Below, one piece after another: positions 1 to 6,270 of a stretch of 6,995 bases of DNA (position 1 is its first letter; each line of letters starts with the position of its first letter). The notes below the pieces were generated by a model. That model had not been told where the DNA came from, searched no databases, and saw only the letters and a program-made list of their open reading frames with translations. Source of the stretch: an uncultured Clostridia bacterium (GTDB lineage: Bacteria > Bacillota > Clostridia > Christensenellales > UBA1242); contig CANRMV010000057.1 of the NCBI GenBank assembly GCA_947631875.1, positions 1 to 6,995 on the forward strand, given 5' to 3'. The position numbers and the translations under genes were made by a program.

Positions 1-3000
1 ACGGCGAAGTGGCAGCGGGAAAACAAAACATATTTGGAAAAGTTCCAACTTTGGTTGAAATGCAGTCAGAAGGTGGTGCGAGTGGCACGCTGCATGGTAG
101 TTTGTGTTCTGGCGCAATGACAACAACTTTCACATCAAGTCAGGGGCTGCTTTTGATGATTCCAAACCTATACAAACTTGCCGGCGAGCAACTTCCATGC
201 GTGCTTCATGTGGCAGCAAGGGCGATTGCCTCACATGCCCTTTCCATTTTTGGCGACCACAGCGACATTATGTCGATAAGAAGCACGGGTGCAATCATAT
301 TGTCATCCGCATCCGTTCAGCAAGCCCATGATTTTGCTCTCATTTCACACATTCTAGCGTATAAAACATCCCTTCCTGTTGTTCATTTTTTTGACGGTTT
401 TAGAACATCGCATGAAATACAAAAAATTGATGCTCTGTCAGACGAACAAATAAAACAACTTTTGCCTATAAAGGAAATTGAGGCTTTTAGAAATTCCAGA
501 CTAACCCCAAACGCCCCATATCAAAAAGGCACGGCACAAAATCCAGATGTTTTCTTTCAAAATCGCGAGCGTTCCAACACCGCCTACGCCCAAGTTTATG
601 ACAAATTGGAAGAAATTTTGAAAGATTTCAAAAAAGTAACAGGCCGCACATATTATCCTTATGATTTGTTTGGATATAAAAATCCAAAAAATGTTATTGT
701 TTGCATGGGCTCGGCGTGCGAAACGATTGAAGAGGTTTTGGAAAGAGGCAATTTTAAAGATGTTGCTCTTATGAATGTGCATCTTTTCCGCCCATTTGAC
801 TCAAAAGTTTTCTCGCAATTAATTCCAAAGAGTGTTGAAAAAGTTATTGTGCTTGACCGCTGCAAAGAATGCACCGCCAGAGAGCCACTTTATCTTGATG
901 TTGTAAACGCTTTAAAGGGCAGAAACATAAAAATTTTCGGCGGAAGATATGGGCTTGGCGGAAAAGAGTTTGACCCCAAAATGGTTAAGGCGGTGATTGA
1001 CAATTTTCAAATTGAAAAGGACGATTTCACAGTTGGAATTGTTGACGATGTGACAAACACTTCTCTGCCACTTCCAGATTTCAAACTTAAATCGGATGCC
1101 TTTGAAATGAAATTTTGGGGCTTGGGCTCAGACGGAACAGTTTCGGCAAGCAAAAGCACAATCAAAATTTTGGGCGAAGAACTTGGGGCCTTTGTTCAGG
1201 GCTATTTTGAATATGACAGCAAAAAAAGTGGAAGCCTCACCCGCTCTCATGTTAGGGTTAGTGAAAATCCAATCAAAAGCACCTATTTGGTGGAAGAGCC
1301 CGACATAATCACCATTGCAAACTTTTCTTTTGTGCATCGCTATGATTGTTTGCAAGGACTGAAACAAAACGGCAAAGTGCTTATAAATTCTGTGTTCAGC
1401 GCCGATGAAATAAATAAGGTTTTGCCTGATATATACAAAACCACTCTCCAAAAACAAAACGCCCAGTTGTATGTTATAAACGCCCAAAAACTTGCAGAAG
1501 ATGTTGGGCTGGGCAACAAGATAAACATGATTATGCAAACCGCGCTTTTTAAAGTTTCAAACATAATTCCTTTTGAAGCAGCAAAAGAACAGATTGAAAA
1601 ATATATAAGAAAAACCTTCTCAAAAAAAGGCAAGGCTGTTATTGAAAAAAATCTAAAAGCCAGCGAAAAAACGCTTGAAAGATTGGAAAAAGTGGATGTT
1701 TCAAAGTTCACATTAAACAATCTAAATTTGAAAGACCGCAATTTGCCAGACGAATTCTATCAAAAAATCATGAAACCAATCGAAAAATTGGATGGGGATG
1801 CGCTCCCTGTTTCCGCTTTTGATGCGGCTGGAAAAGTCCCACAAGGCACTGCGGAACTTGAAAAACGCGGCTTTGCTTTGCACCTTCCTGTTTGGCTTCC
1901 AAAAAATTGTATTCAATGCGGACAGTGCGTTATGGCATGTCCTCACAATGCCATTCGCCCAGTGCTTGTCAAAGGTGAAACTCCTGAGGAAATTGAGTTT
2001 GCTGCCGCTTTTGGCATGAATGGCTATTACTATCGCCTGCAAGTCAGCCCAGAGGATTGCACGGGCTGTGGAGTTTGTGCAAAAACTTGCCCAAGCAAAA
2101 CAAAGGCGCTTGTTATGCAAATCGCTGACGATGAAATGAAAAAACAAAAGAAAAATTATCAAACTTTGCAAGGCACAAAAACAGAAAAAGAAACACCATT
2201 TGGCACCGACACCCCAAAAGGTTTGCAATTCAAAGATTGCTATTTTGGCTTTTCTGGCGCGTGCGGAGGCTGTGGCGAAACACCATACATCCGCCTTGCA
2301 ACCACTCTTTTTGGTGACAGAATGGTTATTGCAAACGCAACAGGTTGTTCAAGCATATATGGTGGCTCATTCCCAAGTTGCCCATATCTCAAAGACGAAA
2401 ATGGGCACGGCCCTGCATGGGCAAATTCGCTGTTTGAAGATAATGCTGAGTTTGGGCTTGGCATAAAACTTGGAAGCAAATACACGTCCAAAGGAAACGA
2501 AAGTGTTTGGATTATTGGTGGTGATGGCTGGGCTTATGACATCGGCTATGGCGGCTTGGACCATGTGTTGAACAGCAAAGAAAATGTGAACATTCTTGTT
2601 CTTGACACAGAGGTTTATTCCAACACCGGCGGGCAGGCATCAAAATCAACGCCACGCGGCGCAATGGTGAAATTCGCCAACGCCGGCAAAAGCACCAAGA
2701 AAAAGGATTTGGTGGCTCTTGCAATCGCATCAAAAAATTGCTATGTTGCACAGGTTTCGCTTGGCGCAAACATGGTGCAATGCATAAAGGCGTTCAAAGA
2801 AGCGGAAAGTTACAATGGTCCAAGTTTAATTGTCGCCTATTGCCCTTGCGTTAATCATGGCTTTGACATGTCAGAAACAACTGCTGAAATGCGAAAAGCG
2901 GTTGAGTGCGGATATTGGTCGCTTGTGAGATTTAACCCTGAAAATGGTGAACTTTCCATCGACAGCACATCGGATTTTGAAAAATATGACAACTTCTTGG

Positions 3001-3128
3001 ACGGCGAAAGCAGATTTAGCGCAATAAAAGAACTTAAAGGGCAAGAAGCAAAAGCACTTCTTGATGAAAGTAAAGAAGATGCGAAAATTCGACTAGAAAC
3101 GTTAAAGAGTTTGGCAAAAAAACAATAA
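1..3128 (+). CDS. nifJ: Pyruvate:ferredoxin (flavodoxin) oxidoreductase, 5'-truncated by window edge
   Basis: Converts pyruvate, CoA and oxidised ferredoxin to acetyl-CoA, CO2 and reduced ferredoxin in the cytoplasm of anaerobes. The reading frame is open to the left edge (codons start at base 3), and family proteins carry roughly 35-40 more residues, including the PITPSS-type TPP-contact segment, so the GTG at 9 is internal and not the start. Numbering from that GTG: the EMQSEGG and SIFGDH motifs of the pyrimidine-binding domain are near residues 17-23 and 80; the gamma domain (GLGSDGT) is near 370; an EKR-type segment is near 532-570. A two-cluster 4Fe-4S ferredoxin domain has Cys634/637/640/644 and Cys684/687/690/694. 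The TPP domain has Cys752, Cys755 and Cys947 for the proximal cluster, GDG at 838-840 and NTGGQ at 872-876. All key residues in view are present and there is no frameshift. It appears to be a single-chain enzyme of about 1,075-1,080 residues. Confidence 0.97.
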   Translation, partial: GEVAAGKQNIFGKVPTLVEMQSEGGASGTLHGSLCSGAMTTTFTSSQGLLLMIPNLYKLAGEQLPCVLHVAARAIASHALSIFGDHSDIMSIRSTGAIILSSASVQQAHDFALISHILAYKTSLPVVHFFDGFRTSHEIQKIDALSDEQIKQLLPIKEIEAFRNSRLTPNAPYQKGTAQNPDVFFQNRERSNTAYAQVYDKLEEILKDFKKVTGRTYYPYDLFGYKNPKNVIVCMGSACETIEEVLERGNFKDVALMNVHLFRPFDSKVFSQLIPKSVEKVIVLDRCKECTAREPLYLDVVNALKGRNIKIFGGRYGLGGKEFDPKMVKAVIDNFQIEKDDFTVGIVDDVTNTSLPLPDFKLKSDAFEMKFWGLGSDGTVSASKSTIKILGEELGAFVQGYFEYDSKKSGSLTRSHVRVSENPIKSTYLVEEPDIITIANFSFVHRYDCLQGLKQNGKVLINSVFSADEINKVLPDIYKTTLQKQNAQLYVINAQKLAEDVGLGNKINMIMQTALFKVSNIIPFEAAKEQIEKYIRKTFSKKGKAVIEKNLKASEKTLERLEKVDVSKFTLNNLNLKDRNLPDEFYQKIMKPIEKLDGDALPVSAFDAAGKVPQGTAELEKRGFALHLPVWLPKNCIQCGQCVMACPHNAIRPVLVKGETPEEIEFAAAFGMNGYYYRLQVSPEDCTGCGVCAKTCPSKTKALVMQIADDEMKKQKKNYQTLQGTKTEKETPFGTDTPKGLQFKDCYFGFSGACGGCGETPYIRLATTLFGDRMVIANATGCSSIYGGSFPSCPYLKDENGHGPAWANSLFEDNAEFGLGIKLGSKYTSKGNESVWIIGGDGWAYDIGYGGLDHVLNSKENVNILVLDTEVYSNTGGQASKSTPRGAMVKFANAGKSTKKKDLVALAIASKNCYVAQVSLGANMVQCIKAFKEAESYNGPSLIVAYCPCVNHGFDMSETTAEMRKAVECGYWSLVRFNPENGELSIDSTSDFEKYDNFLDGESRFSAIKELKGQEAKALLDESKEDAKIRLETLKSLAKKQ

Positions 3129-3144
3129 AAATTTGTTACTTTGG

Positions 3145-3174
3145 TTGACAAAAGACATAAAAATTTATTAAAAT
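3145..3174 (+). promoter_or_regulatory. Sigma-A-type promoter for the phosphodiesterase gene
   Basis: A perfect -35 box TTGACA (3145-3150) is followed after 18 bp by TAAAAT (3169-3174), a close match to the -10 consensus. Transcription would start near 3181-3183, giving a leader of about 60 nt before the ATG at 3243. The box lies just 17 bp after the PFOR stop codon, so the phosphodiesterase is probably its own transcription unit. This is inferred from sequence match only. Confidence 0.6.
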
Positions 3175-3180
3175 CGAATA

Positions 3181-3206
3181 TATACTATATATAGTGTGTG
3201 ATTTTT
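3181..3206 (+). repeat. 12-bp AT palindrome followed by a T-run
   Basis: ACTATATATAGT (3184-3195) is a perfect palindrome. As RNA it could extend by one A-U and two G-U pairs, and a run of six T ends at 3206. It lies at the predicted transcription start of the downstream gene. It could be an operator, or a weak AU-only terminator for the PFOR gene, which otherwise has no visible terminator. The AT-rich setting means chance is also possible. Confidence 0.3.
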
Positions 3207-3242
3207 TGCCCACTTCAATAAGTTGATTTAAAGGTAGGAAAT

Positions 3243-3971
3243 ATGGAAATTTTCAAAACATGGCTAGTTGAAACCCCAATAGCACATCGCGGGCTTCATG
3301 ACAAGAACACCCCAGAAAACAGTTTGGAGGCGTTTTCAAAAGCAATAGAAAAAGGTTATGCGATAGAACTTGACGTTCAACTTTTGGCAGACGGAACTGT
3401 TGTTGCTTTTCACGATGAAAGCCTTGCCCGAATGACCGACAATGACGGTTATGTGAAATTTTTGAATAAAGAGGATTTGAAAGCATTAAAACTCAAAGGC
3501 TCAAAAGAGAATATTCCAACCTTTGAGGAAATTTTGCATCTCGTTGACGGCAAAGTGCCTCTTTTAATCGAGATAAAAAATAAATACAAAGTTGGAAAGT
3601 TGGAGCAACAAGTAATTGACCTCCTCAAAAATTACAAGGGAGAATATGCCGTTCAATCCTTCAATCCATTTTCTTTAAATTATTTCAAAATCCATGCCCC
3701 AAACATTTTAAGAGGACAACTTGCCAGCTTTTTCAAAGACGAAAAATTAGGATTTTTTAAAAAATTTACGTTGAAAAGAATGTGGTTTAACAAAAAAACA
3801 AGTCAACCCAATTTCATATCCTATGATTGTAGAAATTTGCCAAATAGGTTTGTGAAAAGATATAAAAAACTTCCTCTTTTGGCTTGGACAGTAAAAAGCA
3901 AAGAGGAATATTTGAAAATTGTTAAATATTGTGACAATGTGATTTTTGAGAATTTTGACCCCGAAATATAG
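3243..3971 (+). CDS. Glycerophosphodiester phosphodiesterase, cytoplasmic GDPD family
   Basis: Predicted to hydrolyse glycerophosphodiesters such as glycerophosphoglycerol or glycerophosphoethanolamine to glycerol-3-phosphate plus an alcohol, recycling phospholipid or teichoic acid breakdown products. The 242-residue protein is a single GDPD TIM barrel of normal length for a small bacterial member. The family signature is intact: His15-Arg16-Gly17 after the first strand, PENS at 24-27, Glu42 and Asp44 (ELDVQ) as metal ligands, the second catalytic His57 (FHD), Glu110 and Lys112 (IEIKN), VQSFNP, and Trp215 (AWTV) near the C-terminus. There is no signal peptide or membrane segment, so it should act in the cytosol. 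The ATG start is supported by a purine-rich AAGGTAGGA at 3231-3239 and a promoter at 3145-3174. The stop codon overlaps the first base of a long inverted repeat. The exact substrate cannot be read from the sequence. Confidence 0.93.
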   Translation: MEIFKTWLVETPIAHRGLHDKNTPENSLEAFSKAIEKGYAIELDVQLLADGTVVAFHDESLARMTDNDGYVKFLNKEDLKALKLKGSKENIPTFEEILHLVDGKVPLLIEIKNKYKVGKLEQQVIDLLKNYKGEYAVQSFNPFSLNYFKIHAPNILRGQLASFFKDEKLGFFKKFTLKRMWFNKKTSQPNFISYDCRNLPNRFVKRYKKLPLLAWTVKSKEEYLKIVKYCDNVIFENFDPEI

Positions 3972-4055
3972 CGGGGACAACTAGAATTTTTAACGCGGAC
4001 ACAAAAACACAGCAAAATGCTGTGTTTTTTAACCGCTAAAATTCGTTTTCCCCGC
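3971..4055. repeat. 85-nt imperfect inverted repeat enclosing a terminator
   Basis: Four nested paired blocks are visible. GCGGGGA (3971-3977) pairs with TCCCCGC (4049-4055), GAATTTT (3984-3990) with AAAATTC (4038-4044), GCGG (3995-3998) with CCGC (4033-4036), and the 12-bp core 4003-4014 with 4018-4029. That is about 30 pairs in 85 nt, with small internal loops. It begins on the last base of the phosphodiesterase stop codon. It is longer than a normal terminator and may be a dispersed palindromic element recruited as one. Confidence 0.7.
4003..4030. terminator. Bidirectional intrinsic terminator
   Basis: A perfect 12-bp stem (4003-4014 with 4018-4029) has a three-base AAA loop. The left arm begins with five A and the right arm ends in six T, so the hairpin has a U-tract in both transcription directions. 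It ends the phosphodiesterase transcript 32 bp after its stop. It could also stop readthrough arriving from glmS on the other strand, which has no classical terminator of its own. Confidence 0.85.
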
Positions 4056-4113
4056 GAGCCCTTTTTAGCACCTCGAAAAATTCCGCTGGACATTTTTCAT
4101 CGGTATAAGTGAA

Positions 4114-4163
4114 TTTCCAATTTTGTATGCCGGGCAAAGCCCTACGCAAAACAAAATTGGAAA
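4114..4163. repeat. 50-nt hairpin with 13-bp perfect arms and nested stem
   Basis: TTTCCAATTTTGT (4114-4126) and ACAAAATTGGAAA (4151-4163) are exact reverse complements. The 24-nt interior folds again: TGC (4128-4130) faces GCA (4146-4148), and GGGC (4132-4135) pairs with GCCC (4139-4142) around AAA. There is no T-run after either arm, so it does not look like a terminator. No gene overlaps it. It probably belongs to the family of palindromic intergenic elements filling this gap. Confidence 0.75.
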
Positions 4164-4185
4164 ACGAGATCTAGTATCTGCAATG

Positions 4186-4220
4186 TAAATCGCACTCCGC
4201 TGGCGATTTAGGGCAATCGC
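4186..4220. repeat. Alternating AATCGC / GCGATT arms
   Basis: TAAATCGC (4186-4193) pairs perfectly over 8 bp with GCGATTTA (4203-4210) around a 9-nt loop. The same GCGATT (4203-4208) can instead pair with a second AATCGC (4215-4220) around a 6-nt loop. Two mutually exclusive hairpins therefore share one arm. No reading frame uses this stretch. Confidence 0.55.
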
Positions 4221-4268
4221 TCTTGCGAAGAAAGAACTTCGAAGTCTTGTGAAGGCAAATCTTCGAAG
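4221..4268. repeat. Two-copy 24-bp tandem repeat
   Basis: Units 4221-4244 and 4245-4268 agree at 19 of 24 positions. Each starts TCTTGYGAAG and ends with the palindrome CTTCGAAG. The copies have diverged, so the duplication is not recent. Because the units end in a palindrome, the duplication also creates a longer inverted repeat (next entry). Confidence 0.75.
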
Positions 4269-4275
4269 TTTTTTA
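4235..4275 (+). terminator. Possible intrinsic terminator formed by the tandem repeat
   Basis: AACTTCGAAG (4235-4244) and CTTCGAAGTT (4261-4270) form a perfect 10-bp stem with a 16-nt loop. With the last two T of the stem, T continues unbroken from 4269 to 4274. This fits a plus-strand terminator, although the stem is AT-rich, the loop is large and a stronger terminator lies 200 bp upstream. It may be backup or an incidental product of the repeat. Confidence 0.35.
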
Positions 4276-4312
4276 TTGTATATCACTGCCCCGATGTTGT
4301 ATATCACCGCCC
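4276..4312. repeat. Direct repeat TTGTATATCACYGCCC, 21-bp period
   Basis: TTGTATATCACTGCCC (4276-4291) and TTGTATATCACCGCCC (4297-4312) differ at one of 16 positions and are spaced 21 bp start to start; the 5-bp spacer is not conserved. The period equals about two helical turns, so both copies face the same side of the DNA. They sit directly before the CATTCTGAG element. They may be the edge of a dispersed repeat or a paired protein-binding site; nothing here decides which. Confidence 0.6.
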
Positions 4313-4316
4313 ACGC

Positions 4317-4350
4317 TGTCATTCTGAGGCAAAGCCGAAGAATCTCAGGA
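4317..4350. repeat. Dispersed 'CATTCTGAG...GAAGAATCTC' intergenic repeat
   Basis: The stretch carries TGTCATTCTGAG, a short GGCAAAGCC core and GAAGAATCTCAGGA. From memory this is a copy of a short palindromic repeat found in many bacterial genomes and often mis-translated as small proteins with an EILR...RMT-like peptide. Here ATTCT (4321-4325) pairs with AGAAT (4339-4343), and GGC (4328-4330) with GCC (4334-4336), with tandem GA/GA mismatches between the two stems. It is not coding. Confidence 0.65.
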
Positions 4351-4389
4351 TTACAAACCAGTTTAAAATAAGTTGATTTTCTTTTGCAT

Positions 4390-4415
4390 ACTTTTCTTTT
4401 CTCCAAAAGAAAAGT
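4390..4415. repeat. 11-bp perfect inverted repeat next to the glmS stop
   Basis: ACTTTTCTTTT (4390-4400) and AAAAGAAAAGT (4405-4415) are exact reverse complements around CTCC. The repeat lies three bases beyond the glmS stop codon, where a terminator is expected, but on the minus strand no T-run follows it. It may stabilise the mRNA 3' end or be part of the repeat island. Similar ACTTTTCTTTT..AAAAGAAAAGT sequences are, from memory, common dispersed repeats. Confidence 0.6.
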
Positions 4416-4418
4416 AAG

Positions 4419-6149
4419 TTATTCAACGGTCACCGATTTTGCCAAATTTCTTGGCTTATCTGGATTATATCCAAGTTTAAGACAAAAGTTTAGCGCCAAA
4501 AGTTGAAGTGGAACAACCGAAATGATTGGCATAAAATCCTCTTTAAAGTCAGGCAGCACAATTTTGCAATCAACTTTCACATTATGTTCAAATTGACTGA
4601 CAAGCAAAACCTTGCCCCCTCGTGCCCTAACTTCTTCAATGCAATTTTCCATTTTTTCTTTTAAGCCTTTTTGAGTTGAAATTGCAATAACAAGCGTTTC
4701 CTCATCCACAAGAGCCAACGTTCCGTGTTTCAACTCTCCGCCAGCAATTCCCAAACAATTTAGATAGGCAATTTCTTTAAGTTTCAAAGCCCCTTCCAAA
4801 CTTGTCACATAGTCTTGCCCTCTTCCCACAAAAAAGATTTTTTTAAATTGGAATATAAATTGCAAAACATCTTCGCGCAAATTTTGAATTTTAAAATCCA
4901 AAGCAAATTTCTTTATATGCTCACAACTTTTGTTGGCAAGCATTTGCGCAAAAATTAATAGTGTGAAAATTTGACAAGTGTAGGCCTTTGTTGATGCAAC
5001 AGCTATTTCTTTTCCAGCAAAAGTTGGTAAAACAAAATCACACATGTTGTTCAAACTGCAATATGGAACATTTGTAACCGCCAAAGATTTGTAGCCTTTG
5101 TCTTTAATCATTTTTGCGCAAGCAAGAGTGTCCGCAGTCTCACCGCTTTGGCTCACAAAAATGTAAAGACATCTTTTGGAATAAATGTTTTTCTCGTATC
5201 TAAACTCACTTGCCAAAGAAACTTGTGCATCTTTGCCACAAATTTCTTTTAAATATTTCGCCCCAATCAAGCAACTGTGATAAGCAGTTCCACAAGCCAC
5301 AAAATGAAATCTTTTAAATTTTTTCAACAACTCAAAATCAAGTTTGTTTTCTTTTGAAAAATATTCAAAATATGTTTTTCGAATTGCCATTGGCTGTTCT
5401 TTAATTTCTTTCAACATAAAATACTTTTCGTTGTTTTTATCAGCAAAAAAGTCATAATTTTTCAAAAAAACACAATTTTTTTCGATTTTTTTGCCATTTT
5501 TATCAAAAAAAATCGCATTTTTTGAATTTAGCACACAAAATTCATCATCGTCCAAAATATAACAAGACTTAAATTTTTCAGCAAAAACACTTATGTCACT
5601 TGATGCCAAAACCACACCATTTTCAACAGCCACAGCCAACGGACTGCTTCTTTTTGCAAGATATATTTCATCATGCCCTTCAAACAAAACTGCCACCGCA
5701 AAACTGCCCACAACTTTCTGGCAAGCCATTCTCAATTTGCTCAAAGGCTCGCCCTGCTGCTGTGCAATCAAATTTGCAAACACCTCAGTGTCTGTTTGTG
5801 AATAATAAACAACCTCTTTCGATTTCAAATTTTCATAATTTTCAATAATGCCATTATGCACAAGGCAAACTTTGCCATCTTGCGAAATATGAGGATGCGA
5901 ATTTTCCTCGCTCACAATTCCATGCGTTGCCCACCTCGTGTGCCCTATTGCAATTTTTGCTTCAAGGTTTTGGATTTTTTTCTCCAAATTTTTTATCTGC
6001 CCAACCGCCTTAACAACCTTTATTTGCTTTTCATCTATGTAACCAATCCCACATGAATCATATCCCCGATAGTCCAATTTTTTTAACCCTGAAACAACAT
6101 CTTGAATAATATTTATTTTTTCAGAAATACCCGCACAAATACCACACAT
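4419..6149 (-). CDS. glmS: Glutamine--fructose-6-phosphate aminotransferase (isomerizing)
   Basis: Makes glucosamine-6-phosphate from fructose-6-phosphate and glutamine, the first step to UDP-GlcNAc for peptidoglycan; cytoplasmic. The start at 6149 gives MCGI, so Cys2 becomes the N-terminal nucleophile of the class II glutaminase after Met removal. The frame is open to 6248, but that extension translates a terminator and would bury Cys2. The 576-residue protein has a glutaminase domain (HTRWATHG 70-77, HNG 98-100, TDTE 119-122). Two SIS domains follow (CGTAYHS 286-292, SQSGETADT 333-341, STKAYT 386-391, GRG 442-444), with KEIAYL and GGELKHG holding catalytic Glu459 and His475. The C-terminus ends in the canonical LAKSVTVE with Lys571. 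It is somewhat shorter than the usual 600-610 residues, partly through a shortened segment after ENYENL. The normally conserved HAEAY-like run is NCLGI (464-468). It has about 21 cysteines. A weak -35-like GTGACA at 6202-6197 is the only promoter hint. Confidence 0.96.
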   Translation of the reverse strand: MCGICAGISEKINIIQDVVSGLKKLDYRGYDSCGIGYIDEKQIKVVKAVGQIKNLEKKIQNLEAKIAIGHTRWATHGIVSEENSHPHISQDGKVCLVHNGIIENYENLKSKEVVYYSQTDTEVFANLIAQQQGEPLSKLRMACQKVVGSFAVAVLFEGHDEIYLAKRSSPLAVAVENGVVLASSDISVFAEKFKSCYILDDDEFCVLNSKNAIFFDKNGKKIEKNCVFLKNYDFFADKNNEKYFMLKEIKEQPMAIRKTYFEYFSKENKLDFELLKKFKRFHFVACGTAYHSCLIGAKYLKEICGKDAQVSLASEFRYEKNIYSKRCLYIFVSQSGETADTLACAKMIKDKGYKSLAVTNVPYCSLNNMCDFVLPTFAGKEIAVASTKAYTCQIFTLLIFAQMLANKSCEHIKKFALDFKIQNLREDVLQFIFQFKKIFFVGRGQDYVTSLEGALKLKEIAYLNCLGIAGGELKHGTLALVDEETLVIAISTQKGLKEKMENCIEEVRARGGKVLLVSQFEHNVKVDCKIVLPDFKEDFMPIISVVPLQLLALNFCLKLGYNPDKPRNLAKSVTVE

Positions 6150-6160
6150 AAAAATCAATA

Positions 6161-6168
6161 TCCTTTTT
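6161..6168 (-). promoter_or_regulatory. glmS ribosome binding site
   Basis: AAAAAGGA on the minus strand ends 11 nt before the ATG at 6149. The spacing is slightly long, but this is the only purine-rich site near the MCGI start. It supports that start over upstream in-frame ATGs at 6188 and 6248. Confidence 0.6.
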
Positions 6169-6204
6169 ATTAAGATATGATTTATCATTGCCACTCTGTC
6201 ACCA

Positions 6205-6234
6205 TAAAAGAAAAAACAACCCGTTTGGGCTGTT
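6205..6234 (-). terminator. Intrinsic terminator between the acetyltransferase and glmS
   Basis: Reading the minus strand, AACAGCCC (6234-6227) pairs with GGGTTGTT (6222-6215) around AAAC, eight pairs including one G-U. It is followed by TTTTCTTTT (6214-6206). It lies 37 bp after the acetyltransferase stop and ends that transcript, so glmS needs its own promoter in the short stretch 6150-6204. Confidence 0.85.
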
Positions 6235-6270
6235 ATAATTTTTTTCAATCTCGTTTTGTTAAAAATGGTT

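Noticed and set aside
9..11. GTG as the PFOR start codon
   Set aside because: The frame is open leftwards to base 3, the residues before it resemble the family, and PFOR proteins need about 35-40 more N-terminal residues including a TPP-contact loop. The gene is cut by the window edge.
1128..2769. Several long minus-strand frames antisense to PFOR
   Set aside because: They are shadows of a strongly coding plus-strand gene, with no domains or ribosome binding sites.
3217..3229. 13-bp direct repeat AATAAGTTGATTT shared with 4367-4379
   Set aside because: About one such AT-rich match is expected by chance in a window of this size, and the flanks do not match, so it is not good evidence for a mobile element boundary.
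4065..4406. 113-codon minus-strand reading frame in the gap
   Set aside because: It is built from repeats: its 7-residue AVIYN repeat mirrors the 21-bp DNA repeat, and its EILRLCLRMT peptide is the usual mistranslation of the CATTCTGAG element. No good ribosome binding site or domain.
3972..4418. CRISPR array
   Set aside because: There are repeats, but none recurs with regular unique spacers of 25-40 bp; the tandem units are two-copy and contiguous or nearly so, and no cas gene is near.
6150..6248. 33-residue N-terminal extension of GlmS
   Set aside because: It would translate the terminator at 6205-6234 and prevent Cys2 from being the N-terminal catalytic residue.
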